DNA of 64,000 bases from CAVUPF01 sp963803755 (GTDB lineage: Bacteria > Actinomycetota > Thermoleophilia > Solirubrobacterales > 70-9), in contig CAWDNP010000012.1 in the NCBI GenBank assembly GCA_963803755.1, positions 186,001 to 250,000 on the forward strand, written 5' to 3'. Positions 57,020 through 64,000 of the stretch are shown one piece after another. Made by a program: the position numbers and the translations under genes. The stretch's first letter is position 1, and every line of letters starts with the position of its first letter. The notes under the pieces are model-generated. The model had not been told where the DNA came from. It worked only from the letters and a program-made list of their open reading frames with translations, and made no database searches.

Positions 57020-58547
57020 GTGACGGCCCGCTCTCGTATTCATCGGCTTCATGGGCGCCGGCAAGTCACTTGCCCTGGAGGCCGCCCGCGAGGCAGGGCT
57101 GGCGACGACCGAGGTCGATGAGCTGATGGAGCACGAGCTCGGGATGCCGATCGCGGCGGCCTTCGAGCGCGACGGTGAGGAGGCGTTCCGAGCCCGCGAG
57201 GCTAAGGTCGTCGGCTCGCTGCTGGAGGAGGCTGACGGTGGCGCGATCGCGCTCGGGGGTGGCAGCGTCCTCTCCGAGCGGGTGCGCGAGGCGCTCGCTC
57301 GCCACGTCGTCGTCTGGCTCGAGATCGACCCCGAGGAGGCGTGGCGGAGGATCGCCCACACCGGCCGACCCCTTGCCCGCAGCGGCGAGGACGTCGCTCG
57401 CCTGCTCGCAGTGCGGCTGCCGCTGTACGAAGAGCTTGCCGACGCTGTGCTGCCGATGGGCGATAGGGGCATCGTCGCCCGTGCCCTGCACTCGATCCGA
57501 TCGCTCGCCGGGCTGCCGCGGGGGATCCGGATGCTCTGGGCGTCCAGTGCCTCAGGCGAGTACCCGGTCCTTGTTGGCCACGGCCTGCTGGGGGCCGGGT
57601 GGTGGCCGCTGGAGGGCCGCCGCTTCTGCGTCACCGACGCCGCCGCCAGCCTCTACGCCGATCGCGTCGAGCCGCTCGCCGCCCGGATCGTGATCGAGCC
57701 TGGCGAGGGGTCAAAGACGATGGCTGAGGCCGAGCGGGTGCTGCGCGAGCTTGCCCGAGCCGGGATGACCCGAGAGGACCACCTCGTCGCCCTCGGCGGC
57801 GGCGTGGTCGGCGATCTCGCTGGCTTCTGCGCCCACACATACCAGCGCGGCGTGCCGGTCGTCCATGTCCCGACCACCCTGGTCGCGCAGGCCGACTCCG
57901 CCTACGGCGGCAAGACCGGGGTGGACCTGCCAGAGGGCAAGAACTACGCTGGCGCCTACCACCTGCCCGCCGCGGTGCTCGCCGACACCGGGGCGCTGGC
58001 GACGCTGCCCCGCGAGGAGCTGGCGGCGGGCTTCGTCGAGGTGCTGAAGACCGGGTTACTGGCCGGCGGCGCTCTCTGGGAGCAAGTGCGGGCGATCGAG
58101 ACGATCGATTCCTCTGACCTCGATGAGGTCGTTTTCGCCTGCGCCCGCTACAAGTGTGAGGTGGTCGCCGACGATGAGCGCGACGCCGGCCGGCGCGCCG
58201 TCCTTAACCTCGGCCACACGGTCGGCCACGCGATCGAGGCGGCGAGCGGCTACGCGCGCTATCGCCACGGCGAGGCGGTTGGCCTCGGCCTCCTGGTGGC
58301 GCTCCGACTCTCGGAGGCGCCGGCGCTTCACGACGAGGTCGAGGCGATCCTGAGCCGTAATGGCCTCCCCGCCTCCCTCGCACCCGAGGTCGACGTCGAA
58401 ACTGTCCTCGATGCCGTCCAGCGCGACAAGAAGCGCACCGCGGCGGGCGTCGGCTTCGTCTTGCTCCGCGAGCCCGGCGACCCTCGCACGGGACAGCTCG
58501 TCGAGCCGAGTAGGGTCCGCGAGGCCGTGGAGGAGCTGCTCCGGTGA
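57020..58547 (+). CDS. aroB: Shikimate kinase fused to 3-dehydroquinate synthase
   Basis: About 508 residues. The N-terminal ~160 residues are shikimate kinase (F-M-G-A-G-K-S P-loop, R-E-A-K-V, A-L-G-G-G-S, T-G-R-P-L). From about 175 it is dehydroquinate synthase (G-E-G-S-K-T, A-L-G-G-G-V-V-G-D, V-P-T-T-L-V-A-Q-A-D-S, metal ligands in N-L-G-H-T-V-G-H-A-I-E). The GTG at 57020 and the P-loop frame differ by a small deletion near 57030, restoring L-V-F-I-G-F-M-G. It does two non-adjacent shikimate steps. Confidence 0.93.
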
Positions 58548-59002
58548 CCACCGCCCACAATCGCGTCGCGGTCCTGCACGGGGTCAACTTCGACATCCTC
58601 GACCGCCGCGACCCGGCGATCTACGGCGGCCTCTCGCTCAGCGAACTGGAGACGAAGATTCAGGACTGGGGCCGTGAGGTGGGACTGGAGACGATCTTCT
58701 TTCAGACCAATGCCGAGGGCGAGTTCGTCGAGTACCTGCACCGCCTGCCCGACACCGCCGACGCGGCGCTGGTCAATGCTGGCGCCTGGACTCACTACAG
58801 CCGCGCGATCGCCGACGCGCTGGATGTGGCCGGTCTGCCCGCGGTCGAGGTCCACCTCTCCGACGTCGATTCCCGTGAGGACTGGCGCAAGGTGTCGGTC
58901 TTTGACGGCCTCGTCCTGGCGAAGGTCTCCGGCAAGGGCCCGGACGGCTACCGCGAGGCGCTCAAGCTGCTCTCCCGCGAGCTTGGTGCGGGCGCGGATT
59001 GA
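58544..59002 (+). CDS. aroQ: 3-dehydroquinate dehydratase, type II
   Basis: A 152-residue protein overlapping the AroKB gene by 4 bp. It follows the AroQ plan: L-H-G-V-N-F-D-I-L-D-R-R-D-P-A-I-Y-G with the catalytic Arg and Tyr, V-N-A-G-A-W-T-H-Y-S, and V-E-V-H-L-S-D with the catalytic His. The first motif has H and V where L-N-G-P-N is usual, and the N after L-S is D, so it is a divergent member. Intact. Confidence 0.85.
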   Translation: MTTAHNRVAVLHGVNFDILDRRDPAIYGGLSLSELETKIQDWGREVGLETIFFQTNAEGEFVEYLHRLPDTADAALVNAGAWTHYSRAIADALDVAGLPAVEVHLSDVDSREDWRKVSVFDGLVLAKVSGKGPDGYREALKLLSRELGAGAD

Positions 59003-60060
59003 TGCGCGGGCGCGGCGATCGCCTTGCCGGCCTGCTCGCCGAGCGCGAGCTGGATCAAATGCTGGTCAGCGACCTTGTCAACGTCCGCTACCTGACCGGG
59101 TTCGGCGGCACCAACGGAGCCTGCGTCTGCGGCGAGGGAGTTCGCCTCCTCCTCACCGACTTCCGCTACACCGAGCGCGCCACCGCCGAGGTTGACGACT
59201 GGGACGTGCTAACGGTCGAGGGCGACTGGCTGGCCAGCCTCGCCGAGCACCTTCTCGGCAGGGTCGGTTTCGAGGACGACCACATGTCGGTCCGCACCCT
59301 GGAGCGCCTGCGGGGGAAGCTTGCCGAGGGGGTCGAGCCGGTCGCCGCTGGCGGTACGGTGGAGAAGCTACGGCGTGTCAAGGACGCTGGCGAGCTGGCC
59401 TCGATCGCCGCCGCTTCGGAGCTGGCCGACGACGTCTGCAGCTGGAGCCTGGAGCGCGGCCTCGCCGGCCGAGCCGAGCGCGAGGTCGCCCGCGCCGCCG
59501 AAGCGCGGATCCGCGAGCTGGGCGCCGATCCCTCCTTCCCGGTGATCATCGCCGCCGGTCCCAACGGCGCCCTCCCGCACGCCGAGCCGGGCGAGCGTGA
59601 AATCGGTAATGGCGAGCTGGTCGTCTTCGACATGGGGGCGAAGTTGGACGACTACTGCTCCGACGGCACCCGCACCTTCGCCACCGGCGAGCTCGGCGAG
59701 GAGGCGCGCGCGGTCTATGAGGTCGTGCGCGAGGCCCAGGCGGCAGCGCTCGGCGCGGTCGTCGATGGGGCCGGGGGAGAGGCGGTCGACGTCGTCGCCC
59801 GCAAGGTCATCGAGTCCGCCGGCTACGGCGAGCGTTTCGGCCACGGGCTCGGCCACGGCGTCGGCCTTGAGGTGCACGAGGCGCCCCGCGTTTCGCAGCG
59901 CTCCGAGGACGTGCTCAAGGCCGGCGAAGTGGTGACGATCGAGCCCGGGGTCTACCTGCCGGGTAGGCTCGGGGTGAGGATCGAGGATCTCATCGTCGTT
60001 ACCGAGGAGGGTTGCCGCAACCTCAGCGGTCTGCCCAAAGAGCTGCAGCTGGTCGAATAA
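59002..60060 (+). CDS. M24B-family Xaa-Pro aminopeptidase
   Basis: About 352 residues, ATG at 59002 overlapping the aroQ stop. The N-terminal domain has N-V-R-Y-L-T-G-F-G-G-T-N-G; the pita-bread domain carries V-V-F-D-M-G-A-K and C-S-D-G-T-R-T-F for the two metal Asp, G-H-G-L-G-H-G-V-G-L-E-V-H-E, and I-E-P-G-V-Y and R-I-E-D for the Glu ligands. It removes N-terminal residues preceding proline. Intact. Confidence 0.93.
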   Translation: MRGRGDRLAGLLAERELDQMLVSDLVNVRYLTGFGGTNGACVCGEGVRLLLTDFRYTERATAEVDDWDVLTVEGDWLASLAEHLLGRVGFEDDHMSVRTLERLRGKLAEGVEPVAAGGTVEKLRRVKDAGELASIAAASELADDVCSWSLERGLAGRAEREVARAAEARIRELGADPSFPVIIAAGPNGALPHAEPGEREIGNGELVVFDMGAKLDDYCSDGTRTFATGELGEEARAVYEVVREAQAAALGAVVDGAGGEAVDVVARKVIESAGYGERFGHGLGHGVGLEVHEAPRVSQRSEDVLKAGEVVTIEPGVYLPGRLGVRIEDLIVVTEEGCRNLSGLPKELQLVE

Positions 60061-60120
60061 GCGGCTGCCGGGCTCGCTGCAGATTTAAGCCTCGCCGGGC
60101 GCCGGACCGATGGTCCGCTC

Positions 60121-61232
60121 GTGGACTCATCTGTAAGCACCCTCAACGCGACCTCGACCAGGGCTAGCGGCGCTCTCGACCAGCCGGTTGAGTCGCTCGC
60201 GGCGATCCGCCAGGAAGCTCGCCGCGAGCGACTGCTGGACATGGAGCAGAGGGTCCGGCGCTACCGCATCGCCTGCTTTGCGATCCTCGCGATAGCGCTT
60301 GCCACGGTCGGGTCAAAAGTCGGGTGGTGGTGGATCGCGCCGCTCACCGTCGGCTTCTGCGGCTTCGCTGTCGCTGACCGCTTCATGCGCGCCAGCAGGC
60401 GCCCCTGGCTCTGGGTCGCGGGGCCTGGGGAACCCTGCCGCTGCTGCTCGCCCTCGCGGTGATCGCCACCGGCGGTCCCACCAGCCCGGCACTGATGTGG
60501 CTCGCGCTGCCCGCAGTCACCCTCGGCGTTCGCTTCGACCCCTGGGGGATGGTGGTCGGGACGATCTACATCCTCCTGCTCTTCCTGGTCGCCACCTTTG
60601 GCGTCGACCCCGCCTCCGCCGGGCGCCACAGCGAGACGCTGATCGCTACCGCTGCGCTGATCATCTGCACGGTGATCCTCTCCGGGGCGCTGGTCGAGTC
60701 CGACCGCGCCCACCGCCGCCGCTCGACTCTTGACCCGCTCACCGGCCTCTTCAACCGCAACGCGCTGGAGCAGCGCCTCGCTGAGCTCGACGGTCAGCCC
60801 TGTAACGCGGGGGAGGGTCTCTCGCACGCACTGCTGCTCTGCGACCTTGACCACTTCAAGCGGGTCAACGACCAGCTCGGCCACGCCGCGGGCGACGCCG
60901 TCCTCCAGGACGTCGCCTACGTGATGCGTGCGGCGCTGCGCGCCGGGGACTCGATCTACCGCGTTGGCGGCGAGGAGATCCTCGTCATGCTCCCGGGCAC
61001 GGGTCACGCCGATGGCGTCGAGATCGCCGAGCGCCTGCGTCAAGCGGTGCGCGAGCGCCGCCCGGTCGGGGTGCCGGTGACGCTCAGCGTCGGCGTCGCC
61101 GTTTCGCTCCCCGACAAGGTCGACACCGACGATCTGGTCGCCCGCGCCGACGCGGCCCTCTACGCTGCTAAGGCTGGCGGCCGCGACACGGTTCGCGTCG
61201 ACAGCCGGGATCCCGTTGCGGTCAGCGGCTGA
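60121..61232 (+). CDS. Membrane GGDEF diguanylate cyclase, one frameshift
   Basis: About 371 residues with GTG at 60121. The N-terminal region has a charged helix (~1-48), then five or six membrane segments after joining frames near 60420. The GGDEF domain starts D-P-L-T-G-L-F-N-R-N-A-L and has R-V-G-G-E-E-I as the signature, so it should be active. No R-x-x-D inhibitory site is obvious before it. It makes cyclic di-GMP. Confidence 0.88.
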
Positions 61233-62271
61233 GGTCGACGCCCTCGTTCAGCCTCAGGGTGAAGGCGGCGATTAGCTCGACCGTGGCCTCGATGTCGGCG
61301 AGGTCGACCATCTCGACCGGGGAGTGCATGTAGCGCAGGGGGATCGAGACGAGCCCGGTCGGGATGCCGGACCGGGAGATCTGGAGCACGTCGGCGTCGG
61401 TGTTGGTGCCGCGCCCGCTGGCGCTGATCGTGTGCTCGATGCCCGCCTCCTCGGCGGCCTCGACCAGCAGCTCGAAGATCTTGGGCGAGAGGGTCGAGCC
61501 GCGCCCGATCGCCGGCCCAGAGCCGAGCGGGTGGCTGCCGATCTCCTTCTCGTCGACCCCCGGTGCGTCGGTGGCGTGGGTGACGTCGACCGCGATCGCA
61601 AGGTTCGGCTGCAGCTCGAAGGCCGAGGTGCGGGCGCCGAACAGGCCGATCTCCTCTTGAACGGCGGCGATCGCGGCGAAACTGCCGACGAAGCCACCGC
61701 GCTCGTGGCAGCGGCGCAGCGACTCCAGTGCGACGAATGCGCCGAGCCGGTTGTCCATCGAGCGGGAGACCAGCCGATCGCCCATGACGCGGATCGGCTC
61801 CGCGGCGATCGTCACCGGGTCCCCGATCCGCACAAGCTCCGCCGCCGCGTCGCGGTCGCCAGCGCCGATGTCGATGTGCAGTCCTTTCAGTTCAACCACT
61901 TGCTTGCGCTGGTCGGAGTCAAGTAGATGGATCGGCTTGCGCCCGACCACGCCCGGCACCGCCCTGTCCCTGCCGCGCACCTCGACCCGCTGGCCGACCA
62001 AGATCTGCGGGTCCCAGCCGCCAATCGGGGCGAAGTAGAGGAAGCCCTTCTCGTCGATGTGGGTGACGAGGAGCCCTATCTCGTCGATGTGGCCGACCAC
62101 CGCCAACAGCGGCGCCGCCTCTCCGACCCGAGCGATCGAAGAGCCGAGCCCGTCGCTGGACAGCTCGGCGAAGGAGGCGGCCTCGCGCCAGACAGCGGCC
62201 GCCGGCTCCTCGTATCCAGAGGGCGCGGCGGTACGCAGAAGCCTGTCGAGCAGCGCGGGGGTCTCGGTCAC
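61222..62271 (-). CDS. M42-family glutamyl aminopeptidase
   Basis: A 349-residue intact protein. It has A-P-S-G-Y-E-E-P, the metal ligands in V-V-G-H-I-D-E-I-G, S-M-D-N-R-L-G-A, Q-E-E-I-G-L-F-G (catalytic Glu pair), V-D-V-T-H-A-T-D and the last His in Y-M-H-S-P-V-E-M. Forms large tetrahedral complexes and trims peptides. Its 3' end overlaps that of the convergent GGDEF gene by 11 bp. Confidence 0.93.
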   Translation of the reverse strand: MTETPALLDRLLRTAAPSGYEEPAAAVWREAASFAELSSDGLGSSIARVGEAAPLLAVVGHIDEIGLLVTHIDEKGFLYFAPIGGWDPQILVGQRVEVRGRDRAVPGVVGRKPIHLLDSDQRKQVVELKGLHIDIGAGDRDAAAELVRIGDPVTIAAEPIRVMGDRLVSRSMDNRLGAFVALESLRRCHERGGFVGSFAAIAAVQEEIGLFGARTSAFELQPNLAIAVDVTHATDAPGVDEKEIGSHPLGSGPAIGRGSTLSPKIFELLVEAAEEAGIEHTISASGRGTNTDADVLQISRSGIPTGLVSIPLRYMHSPVEMVDLADIEATVELIAAFTLRLNEGVDLSR

Positions 62272-62315
62272 GGCTCGCAGTATGTCGAGTAAAACACTCG
62301 TTTGCTACTAAGTCT

Positions 62316-63512
62316 TTAAGAGGACGCCAAGGGGGGTGCCTCGCCCTGGTGGCGAACCCGCTCGCGCGCCTCGCCGTAGCCATGGGTCTCGTAGGCAATC
62401 ATCGCCCAGATCAGCACGTTGGCAATCGCGAGTGCGCCCAGCGCGGGCACCTCGGTGGCGACCGGGACGAGGATCAGCAGCACGATCGCGAGCAGCAGGC
62501 GCTGCCGGTTGATCGTGCGCACGTGGCGATAGCGGAAGGCGACGTGACCGAGCAGGTATATGGCGAGGCCGCCTAGCAGGGCAAAGGCCGGGACAGAGCG
62601 CAGGTGACCGCTGAAGTGGCCGATCGTCGTCTCCAGGCCGAAGGCGACGAGCACGATCCCGGCAATGATCACCAGGTGGATGTAGGAGTAGGAGTCACGG
62701 GCCAGCTCGTTGCGCTCGCGGCCCTCCTTGGTGCTGGCCAAGCGCCGCCCGGCAACCAAGGCGACCACGTCAAAGTAAGCCCACCACATCGCCGCCGTGA
62801 GCGCGACGCCGAGGAGGGCTGCGGCGCCGATCCCGAGGGTGAGGGAGTGAGCGGCGCCGACGCCGATCGCGACGATCGACTCGCCGAGGGCGATGATCAC
62901 GACCAACCCGTGGCGCTCAGCGAAGTGCCCGGGGACCAGCTTCCAGCCCTCCGAGCCGAAGAAGTAGGGCCCCGCCATGTCGAGGAAGAGGGCGAGCACC
63001 CACAGTGCGCCCTGCGCGAGGCCGTCCAGGAAGGAGGCGGCGACCAGCAGCACGACGGCGACCGCGGTGCTGACTGCGAGCCCCAGCACCGAGTGGCGCA
63101 GCGCGTCGTCCTCTGGGCTGGCAAGCATGAAAAGGGCGATGTGGGCAGTGCGCACGACCCCATAGGCGAGGGCGAAGGCGAGGGCGAGGCTGCCGAATGC
63201 CTGCGGCACGCAGATTGAGACGATCAGCAAAGCCGCCATCGCGCCGAAGATGACCAACCGAATGGCGCCCTCCTCGGGGTCGATGACGCTGGTCAGCCAG
63301 GCGTAGCCGACCCACGCCCACCACAGCATCCCCAGCACCAACAGGCCCTGGGCTAATCCAGGCCAGGTCGGGTTATGGGACATCAACGCTGTGCATTGGG
63401 TGATCGCCAGCACGAATACGAGGTCGAAGAACAGCTCCAGCGGCGTCACCCGGTCGCCGTCGCGCATCACTGCGGTTAGGCGGGGAGAACGGGTGCTGGT
63501 CGAAGCTGCCAT
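62316..63512 (-). CDS. LtrA-family membrane protein
   Basis: A 398-residue protein from the ATG at 63512 (M-A-A-S-T-S-T-R-S). The start motif V-T-P-L-E-L-F-F-D-L-V-F-V-L-A-I-T-Q and the central H-F-A-E-R-H-G-L-V-V-I-I-A-L-G-E-S-I-V are diagnostic of the low-temperature-requirement A family. About 11 membrane helices. The biochemical role is unknown. Intact. Confidence 0.93.
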   Translation of the reverse strand: MAASTSTRSPRLTAVMRDGDRVTPLELFFDLVFVLAITQCTALMSHNPTWPGLAQGLLVLGMLWWAWVGYAWLTSVIDPEEGAIRLVIFGAMAALLIVSICVPQAFGSLALAFALAYGVVRTAHIALFMLASPEDDALRHSVLGLAVSTAVAVVLLVAASFLDGLAQGALWVLALFLDMAGPYFFGSEGWKLVPGHFAERHGLVVIIALGESIVAIGVGAAHSLTLGIGAAALLGVALTAAMWWAYFDVVALVAGRRLASTKEGRERNELARDSYSYIHLVIIAGIVLVAFGLETTIGHFSGHLRSVPAFALLGGLAIYLLGHVAFRYRHVRTINRQRLLLAIVLLILVPVATEVPALGALAIANVLIWAMIAYETHGYGEARERVRHQGEAPPLASS

Positions 63513-63586
63513 CACGCCAATCCTTGCAAGTCGGTGCAGCCCAACTTGTCGGCCCTGGCTCAGGGCATTCAAATACGGTTCCGGGC

Positions 63587-64000
63587 ATGGCCGAGCCGAC
63601 GAAGACCGCGCTGATCACGGGGGCTTCAAGCGGGATCGGAGAGGCGACCGCGAGGCGCCTCGCCCGCGAGCCCGGCACCGAGCTGGTCCTCGTCGCACGG
63701 CGGGAGGAGCGGCTGCGGGCGCTAGCTGAGTCACTGCCCTGCTTAGCTACCTTCGTTGCCACCGACCTGATCGATGCTGACGCGCCCGCCCGCGTCCTCG
63801 CCCATGTCGAAGAGCGCCATGGCGGCCTCGCGCTCCTCGTCAACAATGCCGGCGCTGCTTGGCGCGGTAGCTTCGCCGAGTCCGGCTACGCCAACGTCCA
63901 CCGCCACATAGAGCTCAACTTCGACGCCGTCGTCCGCCTCACCGAGGCGCTGCTACCGCTGCTGCGCTCCTTCGCGCCGAGCGCGATCGTTAATGTCGCG
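63587..64000 (+). CDS. Short-chain dehydrogenase/reductase (partial)
   Basis: ATG at 63587; the gene runs past the window end, 138 codons visible. It has the Rossmann motif T-A-L-I-T-G-A-S-S-G-I-G-E and the N-N-A-G loop, typical of classical SDRs using NAD(P). The catalytic Ser and Tyr-x-x-x-Lys lie beyond the window. Divergent from the LtrA gene. Substrate unknown. Confidence 0.9.
   Translation, partial: MAEPTKTALITGASSGIGEATARRLAREPGTELVLVARREERLRALAESLPCLATFVATDLIDADAPARVLAHVEERHGGLALLVNNAGAAWRGSFAESGYANVHRHIELNFDAVVRLTEALLPLLRSFAPSAIVNVA

Overview
The window is high-GC bacterial chromosome, most like an actinobacterium of the class Thermoleophilia (Solirubrobacterales-like). I infer this from the actinobacterial gene order alaS-ruvX-mltG-aroE-aroC-aroKB-aroQ, the IscU-MnmA fusion, the GtrA/GT-C surface glycan genes and the G+C-rich codon use. 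The taxonomy is not proven. No rRNA operon or CRISPR array was seen. About twenty genes, many of them housekeeping (thrC, aspS, alaS, ruvX, mltG, aroC), carry single-base indels. I treat most of these as assembly or sequencing errors and give the reconstructed gene span.

Layout. 1-9700: a lipoprotein, a heterodimeric ABC exporter (two overlapping minus-strand genes), a secreted protein, a GH92 mannosidase, a GT-C glycosyltransferase and a GtrA protein. 10142-12470: an unusual tRNA gene with an extra hairpin in its D-loop, followed 10 bases later by a divergent, shortened leucyl-tRNA-synthetase-like gene. This pair is the most novel-looking unit in the window. 12545-22600: thrC, a Na+/H+ antiporter, a DsbA-like protein, a membrane protein, a MocR regulator divergent from an FMN-binding protein, acetyltransferases, and a PEP-mutase-family enzyme.

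22636-42748 is a 20-kb integrative element inserted in tRNA-Met(CAT). A 67-bp repeat bounds it: a truncated tRNA 3' copy on the left and the intact tRNA on the right. A tyrosine integrase sits at the left end and an excisionase-like gene at the right end. Inside are a TraG/FtsK-like ATPase with a replication-relaxation protein, a large three-tier palindrome (candidate origin), a toxin-antitoxin pair, an ECF sigma gene with an anti-sigma-like partner, and a nested ~2.7-kb serine-recombinase element that splits a second sigma-factor gene. Cargo includes a methyltransferase, a PNPOx-family protein, an I36-like secreted protein and an rplS-lepB fragment.

42874-64000 returns to chromosome: a peptidase, glutamate formimidoyltransferase, an MBL hydrolase, hisS-aspS, iscU-mnmA, alaS-ruvX-mltG, the shikimate genes, an M24 peptidase, a GGDEF protein, an M42 peptidase, LtrA, and an SDR gene cut by the window end.
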